Shown: piece by piece, positions 25,505 through 34,437 of the stretch | Position numbering within the stretch: the stretch's first letter is position 1 | Layout: the number at the start of each line of letters is the position of its first letter | Assembly (NCBI GenBank): GCA_016722025.1 | Contig: JADKGZ010000013.1 | Coordinates: 1-64,000 of the forward strand | DNA from: Acidimicrobiaceae bacterium | GTDB lineage: Bacteria; Actinomycetota; Acidimicrobiia; Acidimicrobiales; Ilumatobacteraceae | DNA length: 64,000 bases | Direction: 5' to 3' | The notes under the pieces: generated by a model | Databases searched by the model: none | Seen by the model: the letters and a program-made list of their open reading frames with translations, nothing else | What the model was told of the DNA's origin: nothing | Translations under genes and position numbers: made by a program

Positions 25505-25510
25505 CCCGCG

Positions 25511-27229
25511 CTAGCCGCGATAGCCGTTGGTGATGGGGAGCCGACGGTCTTTGCCGAAGGCCTTGGCGCTGACGCGCACACCCGGCGGGCACTGACGGCG
25601 CTTGTACTCGTTGAGATCGACCAGCCGGGTGATGCGCCGCACGATGGCTTCGTCGTGCCCCATCTCGATGATCTCGCCGGCGGTGCGATCGTCCTCGACG
25701 TACAGCGCCAGGATCGGGTCGAGCACCTCGTACGGCGGCAGGCTCTGGTCGTCGCGCTGGTCGGGGCGCAGCTCGGCCGAGGGCGGCTTGGTGATGACGT
25801 GCTCGTTGATGGTGGCTCGCCCGTCGCGGCGGTTCACGTAGCGGCACAGGTCGTACACCCGCGTCTTCAGCACGTCCTTGATCACGCCGTAGCCGCCCAC
25901 CGAGTCGCCGTAGATGGTGAAGTAGCCGACTGCGATCTCGCTCTTGTTGCCGGTGGTGAGCACCATCCACCCGAACTTGTTGCTCAACGCCATCAGCGTG
26001 GTGCCGCGGATGCGGCTCTGCAGGTTCTCCTCCGTCAGGTCGGGTGCCCTGCCGGCGAACGACTCGGCGGTCATCTCCAGGTACGCGGCGAACGCGGGCT
26101 CGATGCCGATGGTGAAGAAGTCGATGCCCAACTTCTGTGCCAGGTCGGCGGCATCGGTCTTGGAGTGGTCGCTGCTGTAGCGCGACGGCATCGAGACACC
26201 GTGCACATGGTCGGCGCCCAGCGCGTCGACGGCGACGCACGCGACGATCGTGCTGTCGATGCCACCCGACAGCGCGACGACCACATCGGTGAAGCCGTTC
26301 TTGAGCACGTAGTCGCGGGTGCCCAGCACCAATGCGTCGTACAGCTCGGCGTCGGCCTCGGGCAGCTCGACGATGCGGGCGGGCAGCGGCGCCGTGTGGG
26401 CGACTGGTTGCTCGCTGATCAGCACCACGCGCATCTGCTCGTCGGTACGCCGGCCGCGCGGGTCGAGCAGGCGCTTGCGGTACACCGGCTCGATGACGAG
26501 GTCGGTGATGAGCAGCTCCTCCACCAGCAGCGCAGCACGGGCCACCAGGTTGCCGTCGGCGTCGAACACCATGCTGCCGCCATCGAACACCAGCTCGTCC
26601 TGCCCGCACACCTGGTTCACGTACGCGAGCGCACAGCTGGCATCGGCGGCACGCGTGGCCAACATGCGCTCGCGAGCCTGCGACTTGCCGGCATGGAACG
26701 GCGAGCCGTTGATGTTGATGTTGAGCTCGGCACCGCCCGCCGCTTGCTGCGCCAGCGGCCCGGTGGGGCTCCACACGTCTTCGCAGATGCTGATGCCCAC
26801 CTTCACCCCGCCGATCTCGTACAGCTCGTACGGGTCGCTGGCATCGCCGGCGGTGAAGTAGCGGGCCTCGTCGAAGACGGCGTAGTTGGGCAGCAGGCGC
26901 TTGCGATAGGTGCCCACCACCTCACCGCCGACGCACACCGCTGCCGCGTTGTAGAGGTCGCGATCGGACGCGACGTAGCCGACCACCGCGGCGCACCGTT
27001 GCGTATGGGCCGCAACCCGGTCAAGAGCCGCGAGGTTGTCGGCCACGAAGCCCGGCTTCAGCACCAGGTCTTCGGGTGGGTAGCCGGTGATGGCCAGCTC
27101 CGGGAAGGCGACGATGTCGCATCCGGCCAGCTCGGCTTCGTCGTAGGCCGCACAGATCTTGGCGACGTTGCCCTCCAGGTCGCCGACCTTGGGATTGATC
27201 TGGGCGAGGGCGATGCGCAGCCGTGTCAC
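25511..27229 (-). CDS. nadE: Glutamine-dependent NAD+ synthetase
   Basis: A 572-residue two-domain enzyme. The N-terminal nitrilase-type glutaminase (residues 1-270) has the Glu-Lys-Cys triad in FPELAITGYPPEDL, YRKRLLPNY and ISICEDVWS. The C-terminal synthetase has the PP-loop LSGGIDST and SSDHSKTDAADLAQ. It amidates deamido-NAD+ with glutamine-derived ammonia, the last step of NAD biosynthesis. GTG 27229 with TAGCCT 7 nt upstream. Confidence 0.95.
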   Translation of the reverse strand: MTRLRIALAQINPKVGDLEGNVAKICAAYDEAELAGCDIVAFPELAITGYPPEDLVLKPGFVADNLAALDRVAAHTQRCAAVVGYVASDRDLYNAAAVCVGGEVVGTYRKRLLPNYAVFDEARYFTAGDASDPYELYEIGGVKVGISICEDVWSPTGPLAQQAAGGAELNININGSPFHAGKSQARERMLATRAADASCALAYVNQVCGQDELVFDGGSMVFDADGNLVARAALLVEELLITDLVIEPVYRKRLLDPRGRRTDEQMRVVLISEQPVAHTAPLPARIVELPEADAELYDALVLGTRDYVLKNGFTDVVVALSGGIDSTIVACVAVDALGADHVHGVSMPSRYSSDHSKTDAADLAQKLGIDFFTIGIEPAFAAYLEMTAESFAGRAPDLTEENLQSRIRGTTLMALSNKFGWMVLTTGNKSEIAVGYFTIYGDSVGGYGVIKDVLKTRVYDLCRYVNRRDGRATINEHVITKPPSAELRPDQRDDQSLPPYEVLDPILALYVEDDRTAGEIIEMGHDEAIVRRITRLVDLNEYKRRQCPPGVRVSAKAFGKDRRLPITNGYRG

Positions 27230-27236
27230 GGCGCGA

Positions 27237-27242
27237 AGGCTA
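27237..27242 (-). promoter_or_regulatory. -10 TAGCCT for nadE
   Basis: TAGCCT on minus, 7 nt before GTG 27229. Confidence 0.45.
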
Positions 27243-27250
27243 CCCAGTGA

Positions 27251-29662
27251 TCACCCGCCACTGAAGTAGCCCGTGACATCCACCACGAGGTGCGTACCCA
27301 CCGAGACGAAGTAGGACGATGCGCCGGCGCCCAGCTTCGTCATCGACAGTGCACTGCGCGTCTGGCCGGCAGCGGTGGCGTTGCCGTTGCTGACCACCGG
27401 CACCGTCGCCGAGCCGGCGGGGTAGGCGGTGACGTAGCCCCAACCATCGGTGTCGACCATGATGATGTTCTGCGTCACTCCGAGCGCGTCGGCAGGAACC
27501 GCTGCCGGGTTCGCCGAGCCACTTCCGCCGGCAGCCAACCTCGCGAATGCCAACCCCAGCCGCGTGTCGACCACCCGCGTCGGAGCGAGCGGCACGTAGG
27601 TACCGGCAGAAGCCGCCGGCGCAGACCCGTCGGTGAAGGAACCGACGACATCCACGATCACGTGGGCCGTGCCGCGCAGCCGAACATCGATGCTGCCGTC
27701 GGCACCCAACGGCACCACCACCAGGTTGGCTCGCGTATCGCCGCTGCCGTTGGTGTTCACGTTCGACGATGGCGGCACTGCGCCCGCGTGCGGCGCCACG
27801 ACCACGTACCCCGCTTCGGGGCCGGCACCCGCGATGGCAGTGACGATCACGGCCACCGACGAGACCGCCTGCGTGATGCCATAGCGACCGGCGATGGGCA
27901 CGTTGACCACGCTGTCGGGGCCATCTGTGGATCGCGTGTAGCGGTTCGACGCGCCGGCCGACGCCCGCGAGTCGGTGGCTCGAACCGGCGGCACCGGCGT
28001 GAACCTGCCGGCCGTCGCCTCACCAGCGGCCGCGACATCGAAGAAGCCGATCACATCGATGATCACATCGGCTGTCACGGAGGAGAACACCAACACGTTG
28101 CCATCGGTGTCGATGGGCACCACCGACATGTTGGCAGCCACCTGCCCACCCTGCCCGTTGATGTTCGACGAGGGGGGCCGCGATGTGCGGGGTTGCCAGG
28201 CGACCACGAAGCCGTCGGAGCTGGCGGTGATGAAGGTGATGTTCACCAATGCTGCGCGATGCGCACCCTGCCCCGCAGCGAGGTTCACCAACCGGCTGGT
28301 GCCCGCGCGCAACGGCCCAGTGGCGGCGCCGGCGTCACGACTGTCGAACGCTCGTCGGGCCGGCGACAACGCGTCGTAGGCCAGCGCCCCTGGCGAGGCC
28401 GCCGGCGAGGTTGCCCACGTCACCTTGCGCACCTCGCTGGTGGCGGCGTTGACGTAGTAGAGGGCCCAGCCGGCCGCCTCCATCACGAACTCGATGTCGG
28501 TGATGCCGCCGACCCCCGAGACGAAGGGCGTGTTGTAGTTGGTGTTGCCTGCTGCGTTCCGGAAGAAGATCTTGCCGGGATCGCCGTCGGCGAAGAGGTA
28601 ACCGCCGTCGAAGTCACTGCCCCAGGCGCCATTGGGCACGAACGCCCCGCCGGTGATGTAGTCGCCACCGTTGGCCGGGTTGTGGGGGTAGTCGGTGAGT
28701 GGCTGGGTGTAGCCGAGGCCGGCGGCGGGAGGCGGGCACAGCGGGTTCTGGCCCTGCGCGCACTGGCCTTCCCGCTCCGGCCAGCCGTAGTTGGCGCCCA
28801 GCACACCGAGGTTCACCTCTTCTCGGGTGTTCTGACCGACGTCGTTGATGAAGAACTTCGTGCCACCGGTGTTGGGGTCGAAGGCGAACCGCCAGGGGTT
28901 GCGCAAGCCGAGGGCGAAGATCTCGCGACAGATCGTGGTGGGCGTCGCGGCCGTGTTGCCGCGAGTGGCGCAGGCCTCGGTACCGCCTCCGCCGAACGGG
29001 TTGCCAGGGGCGGGTGCCCCGCTGAAGCGGTCGATGCGCAGGATCTTGCCGTTCAACAGGCTGCGATCCTGCGCGGCATCGTTGCCACCGGCGCAGCCGC
29101 TGTTGCCGCGCGGATCACACCCGCCGTCACCGACGGCCACGTAGAGGTAGCCGTCGTTGCCCACGTGCAGATCGCCGCCGTTGTGGTTGCCGGCGGGCGA
29201 CCCGATGTTGTCGAGCAACACCACTTCGCTGGCCGCGGAGATGGTGTCGCCCGTCATCACGAATCGACTCACCCGATTGACGCAACCACCCGGAGCCCCC
29301 GCGCTCGGCCGGGTGTAGTAGAGGTAGACGAGGCCGTTGGCGCTGAACTGCGGGTCGAGGGCAACCCCCAGCATGCCGCGTTCGCTGTCGCTGCACACGG
29401 TGCGAGTGAGCGCAGCACCGGGCAGCATCGCGCCGTTCTTGATGATGCGCACCGAGCCCGTCTTCTGCAGCACGACGACTCGGCCATCGGGCACCGCCAC
29501 CAACGCGGTCGGCGTCGCTACTCCGGCGGTGACCACCGAGTCGGTGAAGCCCGCCGCCACCGTGCCTTCTGGCCGCGGGGTCGGCGAACTCGGCAGCGCG
29601 TGCGCGGCTCCTGCAGGGACGACGCCCAGCGCGAACAGGGCAACAACGAGCAATCGACGCAC
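27251..29662 (-). CDS. Secreted PQQ-type sugar dehydrogenase-like propeller with three C-terminal repeats
   Basis: An 803-residue exported protein. Signal peptide residues 1-24. Residues 35-420 are a glucose/sorbosone-dehydrogenase-like six-bladed propeller: PDGRVVVLQKTGSVRII, RGMLGVALDP, NHNGGDLHVGNDGYLYVAVGDGG, LGLRNPWRFAFDP and GANYGWPEREG. The rest is three repeats of about 110-125 residues, each with a V(R)xxDSR/DTR start and a VIVDVxGxF end (near 455-555, 560-680 and 690-803). A GGAGG directly before TTG 29668 would have no spacing, so GTG 29662 (6 nt after GGAGG) is chosen. Substrate and cofactor are inferred only from the fold. Confidence 0.8.
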   Translation of the reverse strand: MRRLLVVALFALGVVPAGAAHALPSSPTPRPEGTVAAGFTDSVVTAGVATPTALVAVPDGRVVVLQKTGSVRIIKNGAMLPGAALTRTVCSDSERGMLGVALDPQFSANGLVYLYYTRPSAGAPGGCVNRVSRFVMTGDTISAASEVVLLDNIGSPAGNHNGGDLHVGNDGYLYVAVGDGGCDPRGNSGCAGGNDAAQDRSLLNGKILRIDRFSGAPAPGNPFGGGGTEACATRGNTAATPTTICREIFALGLRNPWRFAFDPNTGGTKFFINDVGQNTREEVNLGVLGANYGWPEREGQCAQGQNPLCPPPAAGLGYTQPLTDYPHNPANGGDYITGGAFVPNGAWGSDFDGGYLFADGDPGKIFFRNAAGNTNYNTPFVSGVGGITDIEFVMEAAGWALYYVNAATSEVRKVTWATSPAASPGALAYDALSPARRAFDSRDAGAATGPLRAGTSRLVNLAAGQGAHRAALVNITFITASSDGFVVAWQPRTSRPPSSNINGQGGQVAANMSVVPIDTDGNVLVFSSVTADVIIDVIGFFDVAAAGEATAGRFTPVPPVRATDSRASAGASNRYTRSTDGPDSVVNVPIAGRYGITQAVSSVAVIVTAIAGAGPEAGYVVVAPHAGAVPPSSNVNTNGSGDTRANLVVVPLGADGSIDVRLRGTAHVIVDVVGSFTDGSAPAASAGTYVPLAPTRVVDTRLGLAFARLAAGGSGSANPAAVPADALGVTQNIIMVDTDGWGYVTAYPAGSATVPVVSNGNATAAGQTRSALSMTKLGAGASSYFVSVGTHLVVDVTGYFSGG

Positions 29663-29778
29663 GAACAACCTCCGAGATCGGCAACGCGCCCGCGTTGGGG
29701 CACAACATAGTCATCGGTCGCGCCCCGGTCGTGTTGAGCCCGGAAACGCACTGACCCCCTGCGCAACCACCGGGCCAC

Positions 29779-29784
29779 TAGCAT
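29779..29784 (+). promoter_or_regulatory. -10 TAGCAT for the LCP gene
   Basis: TAGCAT, 10 nt before ATG 29795. Confidence 0.4.
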
Positions 29785-29794
29785 TTCCTTCCCG

Positions 29795-31165
29795 ATGACC
29801 CCCCCTGCCGATTCAGACACCGAGGTCGAGGAAAGGGCACCTGGGCCGGTTCCTCCGGCGGCACCTGGGCTGGCCGGTGTGGTCGCGTTCCCGGGCTTGG
29901 CGGTCTGGCGACGGTGGCCGGTTGCGGGTTCGCTGCTGTTCAGCGCTGGCGTCATCGCGCCGTGCTTCGCGCTCATCCTCGTGTTGCAGCACCGCGACGA
30001 CCCCGTGGGCCTGTTCACCCGGCCCAACGTGCTCCGCGGTCTCGTGCTCGTCGCGCTTGCCGCCATCACCACTCGCATCGTCGCCGTGTGGCTCACCGCC
30101 GACCGCGTCCGCGACCCACAGACGCAGCGCCACTTCCGCATCGTCGGCAGCGCAGTGGTGGCCGGCCTCGCGCTGCCGACTGTGTTGCTGGTGGTGCGCA
30201 TGGAAGAGGCCCGCGCCGTGGTGAAGGAGGTCTTCCAGGAGTCCGCCGATGCCGGGGCGGTGTCGGTGGGCCCCGACGTCGACCCACTGGCCGGCGAGTT
30301 CCACACCGTGCTGCTGATGGGCAGCGACGAGGGCGCCGACCGTGTCGGGCTGCGCACCGACACGATGATCCTCGCGTTGGTCGACCAAGCCTCCGGCCGC
30401 GCCGCGCTCGTGTCGATACCTCGCAACCTCACTCATCTGCAGTTCCCTGCGGGCTCACTCCTCGCTGATCGCTACCCGAACGGCTACAAGGACGACGAGG
30501 GCGGTTTCATCAACGCGTTGTACAACACCGTCGACAACGACGAAGCGCTCACCGCCGCGTACGGCAAAGGCTCCAACGAGGCCGGCGTGCAAGCGCTGAT
30601 GGAAGGGCTCAGCTTCTCGCTGGGCATCACCATCGACGACTACGCGCTCATCAACTCGTGCGGGTTCGTGAGGGTGGTCGATGCCATCGGCGGCATCACC
30701 ATCGACATCGACCGGGAGCTGCCGATGCCGAGCAAGCTGAAGTGCTCGAACTACCGGCTGACGCCCACCATCGGCCCTGGCGAGACGTTCATGGACGGCA
30801 CCAAGGCGCTCGGTTACGTGCGGTCACGGCTCGGCGACAGCGACTACCAGCGAATGGATCGCCAACGACTGCTGCTGCAGACCATCGCCGACGAGGTCGG
30901 CATCGACGACCTGCTGCTGCGCTTCGGTGAGCTGGCTGCAGCTGTTGCCGACAACGTGCGCACGTCGATGACCGTGGAGGAAGCCCGCACGTTGCTCGCG
31001 ACGCTGCAGAGCACCGACCAGCAGTTCGAGTCCGTCGGTCTGGCACCGCCGCTGGTGGAGCCCCACGACCCCGACTACGTGGCCGTCAAGGCGCTGCTGC
31101 AGCAAGTGCGCCAGGCGTTGCACGACGGCACCGTGCTCGACCTGCCCACCGACACGACCGGGTAG
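29795..31165 (+). CDS. LytR-CpsA-Psr (LCP) family protein
   Basis: A 456-residue membrane protein. The N-terminal region has about three hydrophobic segments (near 42-66, 75-97 and 118-138), then an extracellular LCP domain from about 165: FHTVLLMGSDEGADRVGLRTDTMILALV, SIPRNL, GGITIDIDRELPM and GTKALGYVRSR, containing the conserved Arg/Asp polyprenyl-phosphate-binding residues. LCP enzymes attach polysaccharides or teichoic-acid-like polymers to peptidoglycan. An FINALYN-type motif is also present. Confidence 0.88.
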   Translation: MTPPADSDTEVEERAPGPVPPAAPGLAGVVAFPGLAVWRRWPVAGSLLFSAGVIAPCFALILVLQHRDDPVGLFTRPNVLRGLVLVALAAITTRIVAVWLTADRVRDPQTQRHFRIVGSAVVAGLALPTVLLVVRMEEARAVVKEVFQESADAGAVSVGPDVDPLAGEFHTVLLMGSDEGADRVGLRTDTMILALVDQASGRAALVSIPRNLTHLQFPAGSLLADRYPNGYKDDEGGFINALYNTVDNDEALTAAYGKGSNEAGVQALMEGLSFSLGITIDDYALINSCGFVRVVDAIGGITIDIDRELPMPSKLKCSNYRLTPTIGPGETFMDGTKALGYVRSRLGDSDYQRMDRQRLLLQTIADEVGIDDLLLRFGELAAAVADNVRTSMTVEEARTLLATLQSTDQQFESVGLAPPLVEPHDPDYVAVKALLQQVRQALHDGTVLDLPTDTTG

Positions 31166-31175
31166 CCACACCTGG

Positions 31176-32012
31176 TCAGCAGGATGGGTCGCCGGGCAGC
31201 ACGCCGGCCACCGACAGCTGGTAGACGAGCTCGGCCTCTTGGAAGAACGTGAGCTGCGTCGCCGTGACGAACAGCGAGTCACCCACAGCGCCGGCGAGCA
31301 CTGCGCACTGCGTCGAGTCGGCCAGCACCGCGCCTGCATCCGCAGGCCACTCGACGATCGTCGGAGCAGGATCGGCCCACTGCGTCGGGTCGACCACCAT
31401 CGCCTGGAAGCGGTAGCCATCGGGAGCGAACGCTGCCTCGGAGCCCACGTTGCCCGACCCGACGGCAGTGGCGACATCGGTCACCTGCGTGACGAACCGC
31501 AACAGGTTGTCGCGAGCCGGCGTGCTGGGGCCACCATCGGGCGAGTCGATGCCCAGCGCGTAGGCACGGTGCACAGAGGTGGTGCCGTTCACGGTGATGG
31601 CCACCACGGTGTCGGGCGCATCGGCGATCATGTTCTCGGCGGGCAACGAGTAGTCGGGCGCGACACCCAGCAGGCCGGCAGCATCGGCCATCTCGATCAA
31701 CGTCGCGATGCCCTGCTCGGTGATGCTGCGTTCGAACATCGGCTGCAGCAACGGCCCGGGGTAGACGGCGGGCACAGCGCCAGGGGTGAACACCCGGCCG
31801 TCACCGGTGACGAGCACCGTCGGCAGGTTGAGGAAGCTCGTGCCGGCGGGAACGAAGCCGCCCTCGTAGCCGATGCGCAGCACCACCTCGTCGAGCGCGC
31901 CTGCGAGCGAGTTGTCGCTGCTGCTCTGCGTCGTATCGTCGCCGCAAGCAGCGAGGAAGGCAGCGAGCGCCGGGGTACCGATGAGCGCGGTGAGGAAGTT
32001 GCGTCGATTCAT
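31176..32012 (-). CDS. Tat-dependent lipoprotein of unknown function
   Basis: A 278-residue protein with a twin-arginine signal (NRRNFLTALIG) and a lipobox (AAFLAACGD), so probably a Tat-exported, lipid-anchored protein. The mature part has no recognised domain; blocks include VVLRIGYEGGFVPAGTSFLNLP and FQAMVVDPTQWADP. ATG 32012 overlaps the TetR stop (ATGA), so it is translationally coupled to the regulator. Confidence 0.65.
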   Translation of the reverse strand: MNRRNFLTALIGTPALAAFLAACGDDTTQSSSDNSLAGALDEVVLRIGYEGGFVPAGTSFLNLPTVLVTGDGRVFTPGAVPAVYPGPLLQPMFERSITEQGIATLIEMADAAGLLGVAPDYSLPAENMIADAPDTVVAITVNGTTSVHRAYALGIDSPDGGPSTPARDNLLRFVTQVTDVATAVGSGNVGSEAAFAPDGYRFQAMVVDPTQWADPAPTIVEWPADAGAVLADSTQCAVLAGAVGDSLFVTATQLTFFQEAELVYQLSVAGVLPGDPSC

Positions 32013-32722
32013 GCCCTCTTCGACGTGCCGGGCGGCGGTGCGGTTCCCGAGACGAGCAGCCGGCCCTGCTGTGCCACCACCGCCTCGAAGAGTGCACCGG
32101 GCGTGTCGATCACGTTGTACAAGTGCCCGAACAGCTCGAGGTTGATGGCCCCCATCATGTTGGCCCACGCGGCCATGCCGCCCATCAGCATCGCGTCGCT
32201 CGCCGCCACGTCGAAGCGCTGCCGGAAGCGGGCGTAGTCACGGCGCAGCGCAACCGGCACCTTGTCGGCAGAACGGTGTCCGGCGCCCTCCATCTCCACG
32301 ATCAACCGGATCAACACGATGGTGTACCGACTGGCCGGGCCGATGGTGTCCTGCGGCGCTGCGTAGCCGGGCACCGGAGTGCCGAACAGCAGTGCATACT
32401 CCGCCGGATGAGCGAGCGCCCACTGCCGAATGGCGTGGCTCATCGCCCGCCAGCGGCCGAGGAAGTCGGTGCGCCGCCGAACACCCGCGTCGGCGGCTTC
32501 GACCTCTTCACCCAATCGGTCGTAGGAGTCGATGATCAACTTCGTCAACAGCTCGTCGCGGCTGGCGAAGTAGCGGTAGATCGCGGAGCTGACCATGCCC
32601 AGTTCGCGGGCGATCGCGCGCAGCGACAGGCTGCTGGCACCCTCGCGCTCCACCTGCACACGCGCCAATCGCACGATCTCGGCGGTGTGCTCTGCACGTG
32701 CTCGTTCACGGATCCCGGCCAC
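32009..32722 (-). CDS. TetR-family regulator
   Basis: A 237-residue repressor-type protein. The HTH is residues 20-60 (GASSLSLRAIARELGM, then SSAIYRYFASRDELL). The C-terminal ligand domain has the WHG-type pattern around ALAHPAEYALLFGTPVPGY. GTG 32722 lies 6 nt after TACACT on minus. The intergenic region towards the divergent reductase gene carries two copies of GAGAGCAGTGCTC, the likely operator. Confidence 0.85.
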   Translation of the reverse strand: MAGIRERARAEHTAEIVRLARVQVEREGASSLSLRAIARELGMVSSAIYRYFASRDELLTKLIIDSYDRLGEEVEAADAGVRRRTDFLGRWRAMSHAIRQWALAHPAEYALLFGTPVPGYAAPQDTIGPASRYTIVLIRLIVEMEGAGHRSADKVPVALRRDYARFRQRFDVAASDAMLMGGMAAWANMMGAINLELFGHLYNVIDTPGALFEAVVAQQGRLLVSGTAPPPGTSKRA

Positions 32723-32728
32723 GACACG

Positions 32729-32734
32729 AGTGTA
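32729..32734 (-). promoter_or_regulatory. -10 TACACT for the TetR gene
   Basis: TACACT on minus, 6 nt before GTG 32722. Confidence 0.45.
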
Positions 32735-32753
32735 GCCGATGTCACCCTCAAAC

Positions 32754-32808
32754 GAGAGCAGTGCTCTTGTTTTTCTCGCCCTTCACTGCGACAGTGAGAG
32801 CAGTGCTC
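32754..32808. promoter_or_regulatory. Pair of palindromic candidate TetR operators
   Basis: Copies of GAGAGCAGTGCTC at 32754-32766 and 32796-32808, each containing the palindrome GAGCA-G-TGCTC. The second extends to GTGAG...CTCAC (32794-32810). Centres are 42 bp apart, about four helical turns. Confidence 0.6.
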
Positions 32809-32841
32809 ACAAATAGGAGCACCCTCAACCAGGAGAGAACC

Positions 32842-33783
32842 ATGAACCACCACGTCGTCATCGGCGCCGGCCCTGTCGGCTCGGGGATCGCCACGCTGCT
32901 CGCAGCCAGGGGGGAGGCCGTCACCGTCATCACCCGCAGCGGCAGTGGGCCCACACATGCACTGATCAGCAAAGTGCGAGCCGACGCGGCCGACACCGAG
33001 GCACTGGTGCATGCCGCCACCGGCGCGGCCACCATCTTCAACTGTGCGAACCCGCCGTACCACCAGTGGGCTACTGCCTGGCCGCCTGTCCACCAGGCGT
33101 TGATGGCCGCCGCCGAACGCACCGGGGCCGTGCTGGTGATGATGGACAACCTCTACGCATTCGGCCCGGGCACCTCGATGCCGATGCGCGAGCACGACGC
33201 GATGAACGCGACCGGCGAAAAGGGTTCCGTGCGGGCTCGGATGGCACACGACCTCATGGCCGCCCACGCATCCGGACGGCTGCGGGCAACTCTCGCTCGA
33301 GCCAGCGACTTCTACGGCCCGCACGTGATCGGCGCGGCACTCGGCGAACGCGTGCTCCCCAACGTGCTCGCCGGCAAGAAGGTCAGCCTGCTGGGCGCGC
33401 TCGACATCCCGCACTCGGTCAGCTTCATGCCCGATGTCGTCACGACGATGGTCACGATCGCCGGCGACGAGCGCGCATGGGGCAAGCCGTGGCACGTGCC
33501 GAACGCACCCGCCGTCAGCCAGCGCACGACGATCGAGGCATTCGCCACCGCGGCCGGAACAACGGTGAAGGTCGGCGCGGTGCCGAAGGCAGCGCTGTCC
33601 GCGCTCGGCCTGTTCTCGCCGATGATGAGAGCGCTGAAGGAGACCTGGTACCAATTCGCCGAGCCCTGGGTCACCGACAGCGCGCTCACCGAGCAGACGT
33701 TCGGGTTGTCGGCCACCCCGCTCTCCGAGGGAGCAGCAGCCACCGTGGCCTGGTGGCGTGCACGACCGGCGGTGTCGAAGTGA
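32842..33783 (+). CDS. NAD(P)-dependent epimerase/reductase-like SDR
   Basis: A 313-residue protein with the Rossmann loop VIGAGPVGSGIATLLAARG. It resembles atypical SDR reductases (NAD(P)-binding, NmrA/epimerase group), with MMDNLYAFGPGTSMP and ARASDFYGPHVIGAAL. A catalytic YxxxK is not evident. ATG 32842 has a strong ribosome site (AGGAGAG). It faces the TetR gene across the operator pair and is the likely regulated target. Confidence 0.7.
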   Translation: MNHHVVIGAGPVGSGIATLLAARGEAVTVITRSGSGPTHALISKVRADAADTEALVHAATGAATIFNCANPPYHQWATAWPPVHQALMAAAERTGAVLVMMDNLYAFGPGTSMPMREHDAMNATGEKGSVRARMAHDLMAAHASGRLRATLARASDFYGPHVIGAALGERVLPNVLAGKKVSLLGALDIPHSVSFMPDVVTTMVTIAGDERAWGKPWHVPNAPAVSQRTTIEAFATAAGTTVKVGAVPKAALSALGLFSPMMRALKETWYQFAEPWVTDSALTEQTFGLSATPLSEGAAATVAWWRARPAVSK

Positions 33784-34382
33784 CCGTCACCGAGATGAAC
33801 CTGCCCGTCGCACACAGCACGCTGGTGCAGTTGCTGCGCCGCAACGCCGTTGTGATCCAAGTGGTGTTCGCGTTGCTCTGGTCACTGCGCTTCGTCTCGG
33901 CCGCTGGGGCGCCTGTCGTGGCGGTCGGCGTTCTGATCGCAGTGGCGATCGCCGGCGCACTTGCCATCCGAATCGCGACTCGTGCCGCGGGCGGGATGCG
34001 TGCCCGCGACGCGTTCCGCACACCCGAGGGCCGACGTTTCATGCGTCCCGTGACATGGCTCACCGTCGCTCAGATCGCTGGCAGCATCGTCGTGCCCGGC
34101 ATCGCCGGCGCCATGGGCCACGACGAGTGGGTGATGCCATTGGTGGCCACGACCATCGGGCTCTTTCTCATCGGGTTCGGCCGCCCGCTGCAGCTTCGGA
34201 CCGTCAGCCGTATAGGTGCCGCCGCCACACTGGCGACCCTGGCCCTGCCCTTGGTCGCGATGGGGCCGGCGTTGATCGCGCTCACTGCCACGTCGATGAT
34301 CGCAGCGCTACTGGCTTCTGCCTGGTGCTGCGCGGTCGCTGCCCGACTTCACACAGCGTTCACACTTGGGCAACGGGGCTGA
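33780..34382 (+). CDS. Multi-pass membrane protein
   Basis: A 200-residue hydrophobic protein with about six helices (for instance VVIQVVFALLWSLRFVSAAG, APVVAVGVLIAVAIAGALAI and VMPLVATTIGLFLIGF). No family recognised. The GTG start overlaps the preceding stop (GTGA), so it is coupled to the reductase and likely under the same TetR. Its 3' end contains the candidate regulator half-sites of glnII. Confidence 0.6.
   Translation: MTVTEMNLPVAHSTLVQLLRRNAVVIQVVFALLWSLRFVSAAGAPVVAVGVLIAVAIAGALAIRIATRAAGGMRARDAFRTPEGRRFMRPVTWLTVAQIAGSIVVPGIAGAMGHDEWVMPLVATTIGLFLIGFGRPLQLRTVSRIGAAATLATLALPLVAMGPALIALTATSMIAALLASAWCCAVAARLHTAFTLGQRG
34348..34365 (+). promoter_or_regulatory. Tandem TTCACAC half-sites upstream of glnII
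   Basis: TTCACAC at 34348-34354 and 34359-34365, an 11-bp period, 73 nt before GTG 34438. CAGCAT at 34396-34401 is a candidate -10. The same layout precedes glnA. Confidence 0.6.
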
Positions 34383-34437
34383 AATCGCCATTCGGCAGCA
34401 TGTCGGAGCCCCTTCCACTCTTTCGCAAAGGAACACC

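Noticed and set aside
27290..29710. An 806-codon open frame on plus opposite the sugar-dehydrogenase-like gene
   Set aside because: Composition is Arg/Gly/His-rich without domains, while the minus frame has a signal peptide, ribosome site and a recognised fold.
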